DNA of 64,000 bases from Candidatus Methanoperedens sp. (GCA_026552855.1 JAPMTX010000143.1:1-64000); one strand, 5' to 3'. Positions 15,841 to 23,556 are shown, counted from the stretch's first letter. Numbers and translations: made by a program. The notes: generated from the letters alone by a model not told the origin.

Positions 15841-16416
15841 ATGAGAAGCTTAAAGTTAGTACTCCTGATATTAGTAATATTTTCTATATTGATTTCAGGG
15901 TGCTTACAGGAAAACTACGGCGCACAGAAGAATTACAGTGTACAGGAAAACCATAGCTCGCAGAGAACATATAAAACCCTCTCTGAATCTCAAATAGATC
16001 AGTTCCTTGCCGGAAAAAACGTGACACCCTTAGCAATTCGAACTATTGAAAATTCTACCGTAGTTTTGTATGAGACTAAATTAGAAATGGGAATTTATCG
16101 CTTATCGATTGATGAAAACGATAAAATGTCTCTGACTCAAATCTCATGGCAAAATAATTCTGCTTTTACTCCAGTTTCAATCGGCGGTACAGCAACCGGA
16201 ATTCCGTTTGTAACAGTTATTATCAACGACGAGCAGATATTAAAAAAAGCTTATAAGGCTATCGTGGTATTTGTAAACAAAGATGAAGTAACCGAACTGG
16301 TTAACAATAATAAAGGAATCATTATTCCTGATGAGAATATACGGAATGCAAATGTGGGATGGTCTTCAGTTACCATACTTGATGAAGATGATAAAGTGAT
16401 ATTTAAAAAAGCTTAG
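15841..16416 (+). CDS. Exported lipoprotein of unknown function
   Basis: 191 residues from ATG 15841; a GTG at 15820 would add seven residues before the signal sequence and is less likely. The N-terminus MRSLKLVLLILVIFSILISG followed by C is a signal peptide with lipobox L-I-S-G-C. Next comes a short repetitive linker with ENYGAQKNYSVQENHSSQR. The rest (about residues 55-190) is beta-rich and unknown, with no metal or heme motifs. It is monocistronic with AT-rich codons. Homologs may be found only in close relatives. Anchored outside the membrane is the safe statement. Confidence 0.7.
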   Translation: MRSLKLVLLILVIFSILISGCLQENYGAQKNYSVQENHSSQRTYKTLSESQIDQFLAGKNVTPLAIRTIENSTVVLYETKLEMGIYRLSIDENDKMSLTQISWQNNSAFTPVSIGGTATGIPFVTVIINDEQILKKAYKAIVVFVNKDEVTELVNNNKGIIIPDENIRNANVGWSSVTILDEDDKVIFKKA

Positions 16417-16432
16417 GCTATAGATTCACCCC

Positions 16433-16492
16433 AAACCATTCCTTGAAACATCTCTGCTTTAGCTCGTCAATTGTGGCTATTTTAGAGCCTTT
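16433..16492 (-). pseudogene. Gene fragment C ('FKEWF' tail)
   Basis: Minus-strand reading KIATIDELKQRCFKEWFGVN without a start or a complete gene around it. It aligns with the tail of fragment A at 15597-15715 (ATIDEIK...FKEWFVG). See that entry. Confidence 0.45.
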
Positions 16493-16532
16493 CCAAAAAG
16501 TCGATTAGTGGCATGTTTAAAGAACCACAAAT

Positions 16533-16558
16533 AATTTAATTTTTTAAAAAATTAAATT
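16533..16558. terminator. AT-only perfect palindrome, probable bidirectional terminator
   Basis: A 26-base perfect palindrome made only of A and T, centred on TTTTTTAAAAAA. It lies between the convergent ends of the lipoprotein gene (plus, 16416) and the cytochrome gene (minus, 16590). T-runs on both strands fit archaeal termination signals. Confidence 0.55.
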
Positions 16559-16589
16559 AAAAATTAAAAAAGACAGAGCTTTTGAGGAA

Positions 16590-17168
16590 CTATGGTATGT
16601 TTGGCGGGCTCGATGGCAAGGTGTATTTTATGTACGGGAATCCGGTGGCAATATGACAGCTATTGCACCCATCTATAGTGTTATTGTACGCGGTCTGGAA
16701 TGCGTTAAAGTCTTTTGCATTAATGGTATTATTCAGTGTGCCAAGGAAAGACGATTCGAAGGCTTTAAGCATCGGTGCTCTAGCAGGTCTCGTAGTTTCT
16801 CCGACTTCCTGTATCTCTATTGCTTCTTTCAACTGGTACCCTGCGAGGTCCCAATTATTGCTCTTGGCTGCATAGTACATAGACCAGAACCTGTTGGCGT
16901 ATTCCATCATCACAGTACCGAGTCCGGGTTGGATTTCAGCGAGCTGTGCCAATGTTATGTTACCATGTGAAGTATTTATTTTAAATTCTGCAGGATTAAT
17001 CGTCGGGGCTGGTGATGGTGGTAATTGTGTTGGTACGTTTATTTTTATGTCTTGATTTTTTTGTCGCACTTCTATTTGTGATATTGCAGTATTCACTGTC
17101 AATAAGGCGATTATACCCAATACAAGCAGCAATCCGCCGGTGTACAGTATTTTCTTTTGTCCTTTCAA
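16590..17168 (-). CDS. Membrane-anchored monoheme c-type cytochrome-like protein
   Basis: The frame is open from 17516, but the first 116 residues hold a gene fragment and lack signal features. A TTG at 17168, six bases after GAGGGAGTGA, starts a protein (192 aa) that makes sense: a positive N-terminus, a membrane helix (ILYTGGLLLVLGIIALLTV), a Pro-rich linker, and a helical domain ending in C-N-S-C-H (about 25 residues from the end), a heme c attachment motif. Axial ligands beyond that His are not obvious; WSMYYAAKSNNWDLAGYQ is a helical bundle-like segment. It resembles small cytochrome c proteins of ANME/Methanosarcinales. The heme motif is direct evidence; the start is inferred. Confidence 0.7.
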   Translation of the reverse strand: MKGQKKILYTGGLLLVLGIIALLTVNTAISQIEVRQKNQDIKINVPTQLPPSPAPTINPAEFKINTSHGNITLAQLAEIQPGLGTVMMEYANRFWSMYYAAKSNNWDLAGYQLKEAIEIQEVGETTRPARAPMLKAFESSFLGTLNNTINAKDFNAFQTAYNNTIDGCNSCHIATGFPYIKYTLPSSPPNIP

Positions 17169-17472
17169 TTTCTCACTCCCTCTAATTTTTGAAGAATAAA
17201 ACCATTCTTCAATTGGGGTTTGATATTGGTTATATTTAGAGTTTAGCTTGGATGGGTTTCTTGGGGGTGGCACCATAAAAACACGATATCCGTTTAACCT
17301 GTTTCGAGCGTAATCGAAATAAATCTGACCAAGTGGAAATATAATATTTGTACAATAGAATCTATCCCTAAAATCATAAGCTCGAATGGACATGTCTATT
17401 TTTACCATTAAATCCTTGTCAGGCTTTTCCTTTCCTAGCCTGAATGTAAATCTTACTGCTTTTCGCGTGCCG
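17169..17472 (-). pseudogene. Gene fragment B upstream of the cytochrome gene
   Basis: In the frame that runs into the cytochrome gene, residues read RFTFRLGKEKPDKDLMVKI, matching fragment A at 15597-15715, then diverge into low-complexity sequence (FYCTNIIFPLGQIYF, YRVFMVPPPRNPSK). No start with a ribosome-binding site is seen, and its 5' end overlaps the end of the LURP-one-like gene. Probably a decayed remnant whose frame happens to stay open. Confidence 0.4.
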
Positions 17473-18000
17473 CTATTGCTGCTTAGAACGCTGATGCCTC
17501 TCATGCTCAATGGCATCTATACAGACCGCAGCAGCCAGGATAAGATACCTGTCAGCTTTCCCAATAATATCTATTCCATATGAATCTCTTATGGAGAGCC
17601 ATTTCTTGCTAATATGCGCCAGAGCATTACCTGCACTGTCTGTTATCTGATATTCATATGCCAGAAAATCGCCTTTGGCACGCATTATTTCCTGCCCTTC
17701 AGGGTTCTCGAACCAGTACTGGCTGCCGAGAAATGTAAGTAGTTTTTTCTTGAGTGTAGCGATCAAATTTCCATTCGTGTCGAGAATGCTGTATGTCGGT
17801 CTTAGCGCCAGTACCTTTCCTTCGATCCTCCCTGCCTCTACGCCGCTATGGTCGTAAAATGTATACTTTGGACCTATACTCAAAAGTTTCTTTTCAATCT
17901 TGCCCAGTTCATTGCCTTCCGGGTCACGAATTATATATGTGTCCCTTATAGACAACAGTTTCTGGTCCATTATATATTTCGAGTAATCAAACAACCCCAT
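17473..18000 (-). CDS. LURP-one-related / scramblase-fold protein
   Basis: 175 residues with the repeated beta-strand pattern of the LOR (DUF567) family: MDQKLLSIRDTYIIRDPEG, LGKIEKKLLSIGPKYTFYD, GRIEGKVLALRPTYSILD, ISKKWLSIRDSYGIDI, and the closing helix RYLILAAAVCIDAIEH. Members fold like Tubby and phospholipid scramblases and are probably membrane-associated by lipid binding. The function in archaea is not known. Single gene; its 3' end abuts fragment B. Confidence 0.85.
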   Translation of the reverse strand: MGLFDYSKYIMDQKLLSIRDTYIIRDPEGNELGKIEKKLLSIGPKYTFYDHSGVEAGRIEGKVLALRPTYSILDTNGNLIATLKKKLLTFLGSQYWFENPEGQEIMRAKGDFLAYEYQITDSAGNALAHISKKWLSIRDSYGIDIIGKADRYLILAAAVCIDAIEHERHQRSKQQ

Positions 18001-18151
18001 GTTCCTTCCTTTAGAGGTAGTATTTAACCGATATTACATATGTGCATGATAATCTCTCGTTGAATTGCTCTCTTATGCTCCTGTTTTATCAAAAACGCTA
18101 TCGATCCCGTAATGAACTATAGGAAGAATAATGTATAAGCTAGAAATTAGC

Positions 18152-18179
18152 TATCGAAAGATTAAAATAATAACAATGC
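18152..18179 (+). promoter_or_regulatory. Promoter element shared by two paralogous regulator genes, copy 2
   Basis: Identical over 28 bases to 12169-12196; ends 21 bases before the ATG at 18201. See copy 1. Confidence 0.6.
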
Positions 18180-18200
18180 ATATTTCGCTTGGGGGTCATT

Positions 18201-18593
18201 ATGAAGACCATCACTATCAAACAATTCAACGAAAAGAATGAAGAAATCGCAGACAAACTCATCTCTCTGGGAATGAGCAGACCTATTGCCAGAGTCCTGA
18301 GCTATCTCAAACATGTGGATAAAGCCACAACTGTAGAGCTTGAGAGAGGCTCAGGATTACGCCAGCCTGAAGTCAGCATTGCCATGAGAGAGTTAAAGGG
18401 ACATGACTGGATAGCTGAGAGAGAAGATAAGAAGCCAGGTAAAGGCAGACCGTATAAGATATACTCGCTCAAAGTCGGATTTATTGATATAGTAACTCAT
18501 CTTGAAAAACAGAAGCAAAAAGCTGTTGATGAGACGCTACTTAAGATTAATCGGCTGAGAGAGCTGGAAAATATCTCACCTGTCGGATTATAA
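18201..18593 (+). CDS. Winged-helix transcriptional regulator, paralog B
   Basis: 130 residues from the ATG at 18201, with GGGGGT as ribosome-binding site; the TTG at 18189 is less likely. Highly similar to the protein at 12219-12593 throughout (shared KTxxIKQxxEK, EEIAD.LISLGMSR, LERG...RQPEVSIAM.ELK, GKGRPYKIYSLKVGF). Same winged-helix reading. The two genes keep an identical promoter element, so they may bind each other's promoter. It is convergent with the NDH-2 gene, whose stop is only 7 bases away. Confidence 0.75.
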   Translation: MKTITIKQFNEKNEEIADKLISLGMSRPIARVLSYLKHVDKATTVELERGSGLRQPEVSIAMRELKGHDWIAEREDKKPGKGRPYKIYSLKVGFIDIVTHLEKQKQKAVDETLLKINRLRELENISPVGL

Positions 18594-18599
18594 TAATAT

Positions 18600-19904
18600 T
18601 CAGGATTTTTCCTGATGTTTTTCTGATAGCGGTTTAGCAGGCAATATAAGGCGCACGACGCGCTCATAGTAGATATAATCCCATGCCCAGTTGGTCAAAA
18701 CCAGGAGCCTGTTCCGGAAACCAATAAGCCTGAACAGGTGTATGCCCAGCCAGATAATCCAGGCAGGGAATCCCGTGAAACCAAAGCGGTTATATAGATA
18801 GGCTACCGCTGCCCTTCGCCCGATAACCGCCATAATGCCCTGGTCGTTGTAATGGAACGGTACCTGAGGTTTACCGGATATCTGGCGGACAATGTTCTCT
18901 CCTGCTGCTACCCCCTGCTGGATCGCAACAGGTGCAACCATTGGTAATGGATGCCCGCCTTCCTCCAGATACGCAAGGTCTCCTGCTGCATACACATTGG
19001 GATGGTCAGGGATTTGAAGTGTATTCAGAACAGTCACTTTCCCGTTCGGATTTACAGGCAGTCCCCAACTATTCAGTGCAGGCTCACCTCTTACTCCCGC
19101 GGTCCATACAGTTGTATAAGTCCGGATCACAGAGCCGTCAGTAAGTTTTACTTCGTCGGGTCCGACTTCGCTGACCTTTGAATTAAAGCGAACTTCCACC
19201 TTTATCCTGTTAAGCCTCTCACGGGCATAATTACCAAGACGGTCAGGCAGGTTTGGAAGCAGTTTTCCCGCTGCTTCCAGGAGTATTACCCTGACTTTTC
19301 CGAAATCCAGGCTCCTGTAATCCCTTTTCATGTGACCATAAATCAATTCAGCAAGCGTACCTGCAAACTCCACCCCGGTTGACCCGCCCCCTACGATAAC
19401 AAAGGTCAGCAGGCTTTTTTGGAAATCCTCATCCGTCTCATATGATGCTCTTTCAAAACAGGTCAGGATCTGATTGCGAATATCTACTGCCTGCTCAAGA
19501 GTTTTAAGAGGGTAAACGTGTTCACTGGCTCCTTTAATGTTGAAAAAGTGAGTTAAGCTCCCAATGGCAACGATCAGGAAATCGTAAGGGACGGCACGAG
19601 CATCTGTTTCTACAATCTGTGCTTTCAGGTCGATTTTAGTTGCTCTTCCAAGTAAAAAATGAACGTTTGGGAATTTACGAACAATACTTCTAACAGGATA
19701 GGCTATGTCCTCAGGTTCCAGCTCCGCTGATGCAACCTGGTACAGCAGGGGAAAGAAGGTATGGTAGTTGTTCTGGTCTATAAGGCATATGTCTACAGGG
19801 TAGCGGACAAGGGTTTTTATTGCCCACAGTCCTCCAAAACCTGCGCCCAGGATCACTACTCTATAGCGCTCATTTTCTCTCCGGTGACCACGTATTTTAT
19901 CCAT
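18600..19904 (-). CDS. ndh: Type II NADH dehydrogenase (NDH-2) family flavoprotein
   Basis: 434 residues with two Rossmann sites: FAD motif VVILGAGFGGLWAIKTL (about residues 16-32) and NAD motif FVIVGGGSTGVEFAGTLAEL (about 168-187). The FAD-binding ATG motif near the end (NVYAAGDLAYLEEGG), the quinone-site AIQQG, and the C-terminal amphipathic part (FPAWIIWLGIHLFRLIGFRNRL) match membrane-bound single-subunit NADH:quinone oxidoreductases, which do not pump protons. Such an enzyme implies a quinone pool, unusual for classical methanogens. Divergent promoter region upstream is AT-rich. The family is certain; the electron acceptor is inferred. Confidence 0.88.
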   Translation of the reverse strand: MDKIRGHRRENERYRVVILGAGFGGLWAIKTLVRYPVDICLIDQNNYHTFFPLLYQVASAELEPEDIAYPVRSIVRKFPNVHFLLGRATKIDLKAQIVETDARAVPYDFLIVAIGSLTHFFNIKGASEHVYPLKTLEQAVDIRNQILTCFERASYETDEDFQKSLLTFVIVGGGSTGVEFAGTLAELIYGHMKRDYRSLDFGKVRVILLEAAGKLLPNLPDRLGNYARERLNRIKVEVRFNSKVSEVGPDEVKLTDGSVIRTYTTVWTAGVRGEPALNSWGLPVNPNGKVTVLNTLQIPDHPNVYAAGDLAYLEEGGHPLPMVAPVAIQQGVAAGENIVRQISGKPQVPFHYNDQGIMAVIGRRAAVAYLYNRFGFTGFPAWIIWLGIHLFRLIGFRNRLLVLTNWAWDYIYYERVVRLILPAKPLSEKHQEKS

Positions 19905-20063
19905 TTATTAACTCTCGTTCTCTACTCCTTACTCAAAGCATTAATATATAATTAATCTATAATTTTTCAGATCTTTTAACTTGATTGTGGCTGTCCAGTC
20001 ATACTTTGCATCGTATTATACGCCGCGGTTGTCACATGTATCAGCCCCGGTAGCGATACGCTC

Positions 20064-20098
20064 CAAAAAAAATAAAGAGGTGCTAAGAACAGCCTCTT
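20064..20098 (-). terminator. Probable terminator after the DUF1540 gene
   Basis: On the minus strand AGAGG...CCTCT (20093-20097 with 20076-20080) forms a short stem followed by TTTATTTTTTTTGG. It lies just beyond the stop of the minus-strand DUF1540 gene. Confidence 0.5.
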
Positions 20099-20109
20099 AT
20101 AAAGCTGCT

Positions 20110-20394
20110 TTAAGCCCTCGACTCATATGTCCGGCAATCGGCATGGGCTTTGTGGGTACCCACGTCAATGTTGCCAGCCTTGCATTCTAACTGTTCGTTG
20201 AACTTGCAATCCGATGCAACGCATGCCCCTATTTTTCCTGTAGTTTCCTCAAATCCGCCCTGATCCTCTGCCCTGTAGTAAAAGGTATCACACTCTGCGT
20301 GCGGACCAACACTTATGGCAAAGGTATGGCACTGGTTTCTCATGTTGTATGAACAGGAAGTCATATCGCAGCTGTCTATATTGGATATCTCCAT
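20110..20394 (-). CDS. DUF1540 protein with two Cys-rich repeats
   Basis: 94 residues from the ATG at 20394, chosen because GGGGGAGGTGA lies seven bases before it; an ATG at 20412 lies within that signal. It has two copies of a C-x4-C-x7-C-x12..15-C module (C9, C14, C22, C35 in the first), the DUF1540 pattern. The spacing suggests metal binding, probably zinc or iron. The function of the family is unknown. Single gene with its own terminator. Confidence 0.88.
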   Translation of the reverse strand: MEISNIDSCDMTSCSYNMRNQCHTFAISVGPHAECDTFYYRAEDQGGFEETTGKIGACVASDCKFNEQLECKAGNIDVGTHKAHADCRTYESRA

Positions 20395-20606
20395 TTTTAT
20401 CACCTCCCCCATATTAGAGTGGGTATCTTTAGTACTTATTTTTTCCGATTATACAGGGCTTAGCAAAACAGCCAGGGTAAAAAATATCAGGTTGTAGAAA
20501 TGCAGACAGATCTTCAGGGGATTTCTAATGAATGCGGTGCAACTTCCTTTCATTTCCTCTATCGGAAGAAAGAATAAAAGTAGTTAGAGAGTAATATATC
20601 AAAAAT

Positions 20607-20858
20607 ATGGAATGGTTCATAATAGGCATTGCGGCTGCCCTTCTCACCACCTTCGGGTTCGTGCCGCAGATAATAAAGATGCACAGGACGAAATCCTCAA
20701 GGGATGTGAGCCTTGCCACGCTGGTTCAGTTCAGCGCGGGCGTTTTCCTGTGGGCTCTGTATGGTATCCATCTCGGTGACCCCATCCTCATTGCAGCCAA
20801 TGTTATCAGTTTTATAACCCTTGCCGCAGCAATAGTTTTGTACTATTATCTGAAATAG
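20607..20858 (+). CDS. SemiSWEET-type small membrane transporter
   Basis: 83 residues with three membrane helices and the PQ-loop signature GFVPQIIKMHRTKSSRDVS. This is the three-helix SemiSWEET fold, which dimerises to move sugars in bacteria. A matching length and the second conserved segment (FLWALYGIHLGDPILIAANVI) make the family clear. The substrate in this organism is unknown. Followed after six bases by a methyltransferase gene, so possibly co-transcribed. Confidence 0.88.
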   Translation: MEWFIIGIAAALLTTFGFVPQIIKMHRTKSSRDVSLATLVQFSAGVFLWALYGIHLGDPILIAANVISFITLAAAIVLYYYLK

Positions 20859-20864
20859 ATTAGT

Positions 20865-21464
20865 ATGATGATATCGGGTATAGAGAAATTCTACTGCAAA
20901 TCCAGGCTGCATGCGTACCTCTGGAAGTTACTGGCGAACAGGATATTCCCTGATTTTCTGCCGTATTTCCCCCCTTCGCCTTTCGTACTTGAGATAGGGA
21001 CAGGTCAGGGTCTCGGGGCTATTTTCCTGGCTGAGAGACTTGAAGGTTCAAGGTTCGTAGCTATCGATAACGAGCATGATATGGTCGAGGCGGCAATCAG
21101 GAACGTCGGGAAAAAAGGTCTTCAGGACAGGATAAAAGTGGGATGGGGAGATGCCCTTTCTCTGAATTTCCCGGATAACAGCTTCGATGCTGCAGTCTCA
21201 ATAACTGTGCTGCATCACGTACCGAACTATGAAAAGGCGATAGCCGAGGCAGCACGCGTATTGAAGCGGGGAGGGATATTTTTCATCGTGGATTTTGATT
21301 TCAAGGCAAGCATCTTTCCGCGGCTGGAGATACTGATTGGACGCCCTGCAAGTATATTTACCTGGAGCGGTATGTCGGATGCTCTGGAAAAAGCCGGGTT
21401 TGAGACGCTTAAAGTCAAATCCTATGGTATGGGTATGTTCGGTTCGGTATCTATGAAACGGTGA
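20865..21464 (+). CDS. Class I SAM-dependent methyltransferase (UbiE/MenG-like)
   Basis: 199 residues. Motif I is VLEIGTGQGLGAIFLAE, strand 2 ends FVAIDNEH, then DALSLNFPDNSFDAAVSI and VLHHVPNYEKAIAEAARVLK, the post-motif pattern of Methyltransf_11 enzymes acting on small molecules. The C-terminal part ends early, so the protein is about 30 residues shorter than UbiE. Possible substrates include quinones or lipids; this is not decided by sequence. It begins six bases after the SemiSWEET gene. Confidence 0.85.
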   Translation: MMISGIEKFYCKSRLHAYLWKLLANRIFPDFLPYFPPSPFVLEIGTGQGLGAIFLAERLEGSRFVAIDNEHDMVEAAIRNVGKKGLQDRIKVGWGDALSLNFPDNSFDAAVSITVLHHVPNYEKAIAEAARVLKRGGIFFIVDFDFKASIFPRLEILIGRPASIFTWSGMSDALEKAGFETLKVKSYGMGMFGSVSMKR

Positions 21465-21494
21465 AATGAATGATATATCACGCTATATGCTGTA

Positions 21495-22133
21495 TTATGT
21501 TGATCCTTTCCCGTATCTGCTCAATAATCGTGCCGATATTTCACGCAGGGATTCATAGTTCCCTGCATCCTTCAGATAGCCTGCTTCTTTGAGCTTACCG
21601 ATCCTGGTACCAAGTTCGCGCTCGGAGATACCAAGGCTTAAAGCAGCTATCTCTATTGTATCGCTGTTCGAAAGTGCGGTGAGCACTTTAATATCCTCCT
21701 CAGATGGCGGCTCTTCTGGAATCGGTCTCATACCGAATTCATCAAGCACGTCCCGCATTGCTTTTCTTACAATGATTTCAAGCTCCTCCGGCTCAAGGAG
21801 CATGTAAAACTCGCTCATCTCTATCACATCTACTCCCAGTTCTCCTGCAACTACCCTGGCAGCCTCATTGGCAAAGCCCTTGCATACCAGCATGGGCACA
21901 TGACCGAGAAGTTTTGCATTGGCATATACCTGCCGTACTGAGCCTACGTCCGCCTTACCAGCCTTTACCTCGACAGCATATGTCCTGTTATCATCCTGGA
22001 CTATGAGGTCTATCTCGCCGATTTCAACGCCCTGCACAGTTATTTTCGGGTTGGTTTCCAGTATTTTGAACCCCTTTTCCTCAAGTATTCCGCTTGCTAT
22101 CCTTTCTGCGCTCATACCTTTGCGCTGCATCAT
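21495..22133 (-). CDS. RecB-like PD-(D/E)XK nuclease with C-terminal winged helix
   Basis: 212 residues. The N-terminal half has the YraN/archaeal RecB-family pattern: GEIDLIVQDDNRTYAVEVKA, with D42, E55 and K57 as catalytic candidates, followed by QVYANAKLLGHVPMLVC. The C-terminal half (SEEDIKVLTALSNSDTIEIA...RIGKLKEAGYLKD) is a winged-helix domain. This two-part layout occurs in archaeal proteins of unknown function annotated as recombinase RecB. M7 is an alternative start. Divergent from the O-methyltransferase gene. Probably a DNA-processing nuclease; the target is unknown. Confidence 0.75.
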   Translation of the reverse strand: MMQRKGMSAERIASGILEEKGFKILETNPKITVQGVEIGEIDLIVQDDNRTYAVEVKAGKADVGSVRQVYANAKLLGHVPMLVCKGFANEAARVVAGELGVDVIEMSEFYMLLEPEELEIIVRKAMRDVLDEFGMRPIPEEPPSEEDIKVLTALSNSDTIEIAALSLGISERELGTRIGKLKEAGYLKDAGNYESLREISARLLSRYGKGST

Positions 22134-22177
22134 ATCCCTCCTGTAATTTAGCTACTTATTTAGTAGCGTTTGACCAT

Positions 22178-22825
22178 ATGAGTAATAGTATGAGAAAGAT
22201 TGTACCGGAAGTAATAGAACGTTACTGTACTGAGAATACGACCCCCGAATCGCCGCTCCTTCGCGAACTTGTAGCTGAGACCTATGCGCGGACGGCATTC
22301 CCTGAGATGCAGGTAGGACACCTTGAAGGCGCACTCCTGAGGATGCTTGTCCGGCTTATCCGGGCAAAGCGGGTTCTTGAGCTCGGAACGTTCACAGGGT
22401 ACAGTTCTCTCGTTATGGCTGAGGGATTACCCGAAGACGGTAAATTGATCACATGCGATATAGACCCGCAGGTCACTGAGATAGCGAAAAAATACTGGAG
22501 CCGCAGCCCTCATGGAAAGAAGATCGAATTGAGGCTGGGTTATGCCCTTGAAACGCTCAAAACCATCGAGGGTCCCTTCGACCTGGTGTTCATCGATGCG
22601 GATAAGGAGAACTATGTTAATTACTGGGAATCTTGCATGCCAAAAACACGCTCAGGGGGTCTGTTGGTCGTCGATAATGTGCTCTGGAGCGGCGATGTCC
22701 TTGATCCAAAAGACAGAACAGACAGAGCGATCGCTGAATTTAACAGGCATGTGCGTAATGATAAGCGCGTTGAGATCGTCATGCTCCCTGTTAGAGATGG
22801 GATAACTCTTGCGTGGAAATTTTGA
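22178..22825 (+). CDS. O-methyltransferase, CCoAOMT-like
   Basis: 215 residues from the ATG at 22178; the longer frame from 22094 overlaps the divergent nuclease gene and adds nothing family-like. Typical motifs of class I cation-dependent O-methyltransferases: RVLELGTFTGYSSLVMAEGL, LITCDIDPQ, FDLVFIDADKENYVNYWE, GGLLVVDNVLWSG. D (of FIDAD), D and N (VDNV) are the expected metal ligands. Family members methylate catechol-like hydroxyls; the archaeal substrate is unknown. Single gene. Confidence 0.92.
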   Translation: MSNSMRKIVPEVIERYCTENTTPESPLLRELVAETYARTAFPEMQVGHLEGALLRMLVRLIRAKRVLELGTFTGYSSLVMAEGLPEDGKLITCDIDPQVTEIAKKYWSRSPHGKKIELRLGYALETLKTIEGPFDLVFIDADKENYVNYWESCMPKTRSGGLLVVDNVLWSGDVLDPKDRTDRAIAEFNRHVRNDKRVEIVMLPVRDGITLAWKF

Positions 22826-23025
22826 GCACAGCAGGGAGCGGTAAACGCTGTTGGTTCTGGAGAAATATATTTTTTAAATCCTAAAATAACTTATTTGTAT
22901 TGCTAAATATACTATTTAAAAAATCCAAAAGCTATATCGTTCAGGAATAACCAGTTTTAATTGGGATAATTGCAGCGTGATTAAAGAGGCTGGTCTTGCT
23001 GCAATAATTTCTTATGGGGGTAAGT

Positions 23026-23484
23026 ATGAGAATAGTTAGAAGGATTAATAGGATAATTGAATTCCTGGCAGTAATATCTGCAATATTGCTGGTATTCGGC
23101 ACTGTATTGGGGTTTGCTCAAAATGTTACTCCCACCCAGCCTGCAGGTACGCCAGCAGCAACGGCAACAGAAACTCCGGCGGTAATTGAAACTCCGGCGG
23201 TAACTGGAGCTCCAGGTGCAATAGTGACACCAGGAGTAACAATAGAAGTACCGTCAATAACAGTAACAGTACCAACAGTAACAGTACCAACGGTAACTGT
23301 ACCGACGGTAACAATACCAACAATAACGGTACCAACAGTAATAGTACCAACAATAACGATACCAACAATAACCGGCATACCCGGAGTACAGGTAGCCGTC
23401 CCGGAGTTCCCAACTGTTGTTCTACCTGTTGCGGCAGTAATGGGTCTGGTAATGCTACTACTCTACAGGAGAAGGGACAATTAA
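23026..23484 (+). CDS. Secreted Thr/Pro-rich repeat protein with PEF-CTERM sorting signal
   Basis: 152 residues from the ATG at 23026, with GGGGGTAA before it. Signal peptide with helix IIEFLAVISAILLVFGTVLG, then a low-complexity stalk: Thr/Pro/Ala stretch followed by about nine copies of a four-residue unit T(V/I)-P-T-(V/I) (residues about 83-117). The end reads VPEFPTVVLPVAAVMG plus hydrophobic residues and RRRDN, a textbook PEF-CTERM tripartite signal recognised by an archaeosortase. The stalk is probably O-glycosylated and exposed at the cell surface. The repeat DNA is imperfectly periodic at 12 bases. No archaeosortase gene is in the window. Confidence 0.85.
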   Translation: MRIVRRINRIIEFLAVISAILLVFGTVLGFAQNVTPTQPAGTPAATATETPAVIETPAVTGAPGAIVTPGVTIEVPSITVTVPTVTVPTVTVPTVTIPTITVPTVIVPTITIPTITGIPGVQVAVPEFPTVVLPVAAVMGLVMLLLYRRRDN

Positions 23485-23516
23485 ATTATTTAATTTTGTC
23501 CCAATTTTTTATTTTT
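23474..23516 (+). terminator. Intrinsic-type terminator after the PEF-CTERM gene
   Basis: GGGACAA (23474-23480) pairs with TTGTCCC (23496-23502), with extra AT pairs inside, followed by AATTTTTTATTTTT. The stem includes the stop codon region. Confidence 0.7.
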
Positions 23517-23556
23517 AAGAAAAAAGCTAAGTACATATCAAACATTGTTATTCAGA

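Noticed and set aside
17169-17516. N-terminal 116 residues of the cytochrome reading frame as part of the protein
   Set aside because: They carry a fragment of another family, have no signal peptide and lie before a better TTG start with a ribosome-binding site.
19981-20190. 69-codon plus-strand frame before the DUF1540 gene
   Set aside because: It is antisense to the end of that gene and to its terminator and has no protein-like features.
23118-23413. Long minus-strand frames opposite the PEF-CTERM gene
   Set aside because: Open only because of the 12-base repeats on the other strand; they translate as Val/Thr/Gly or Leu/Val repeats without signals.
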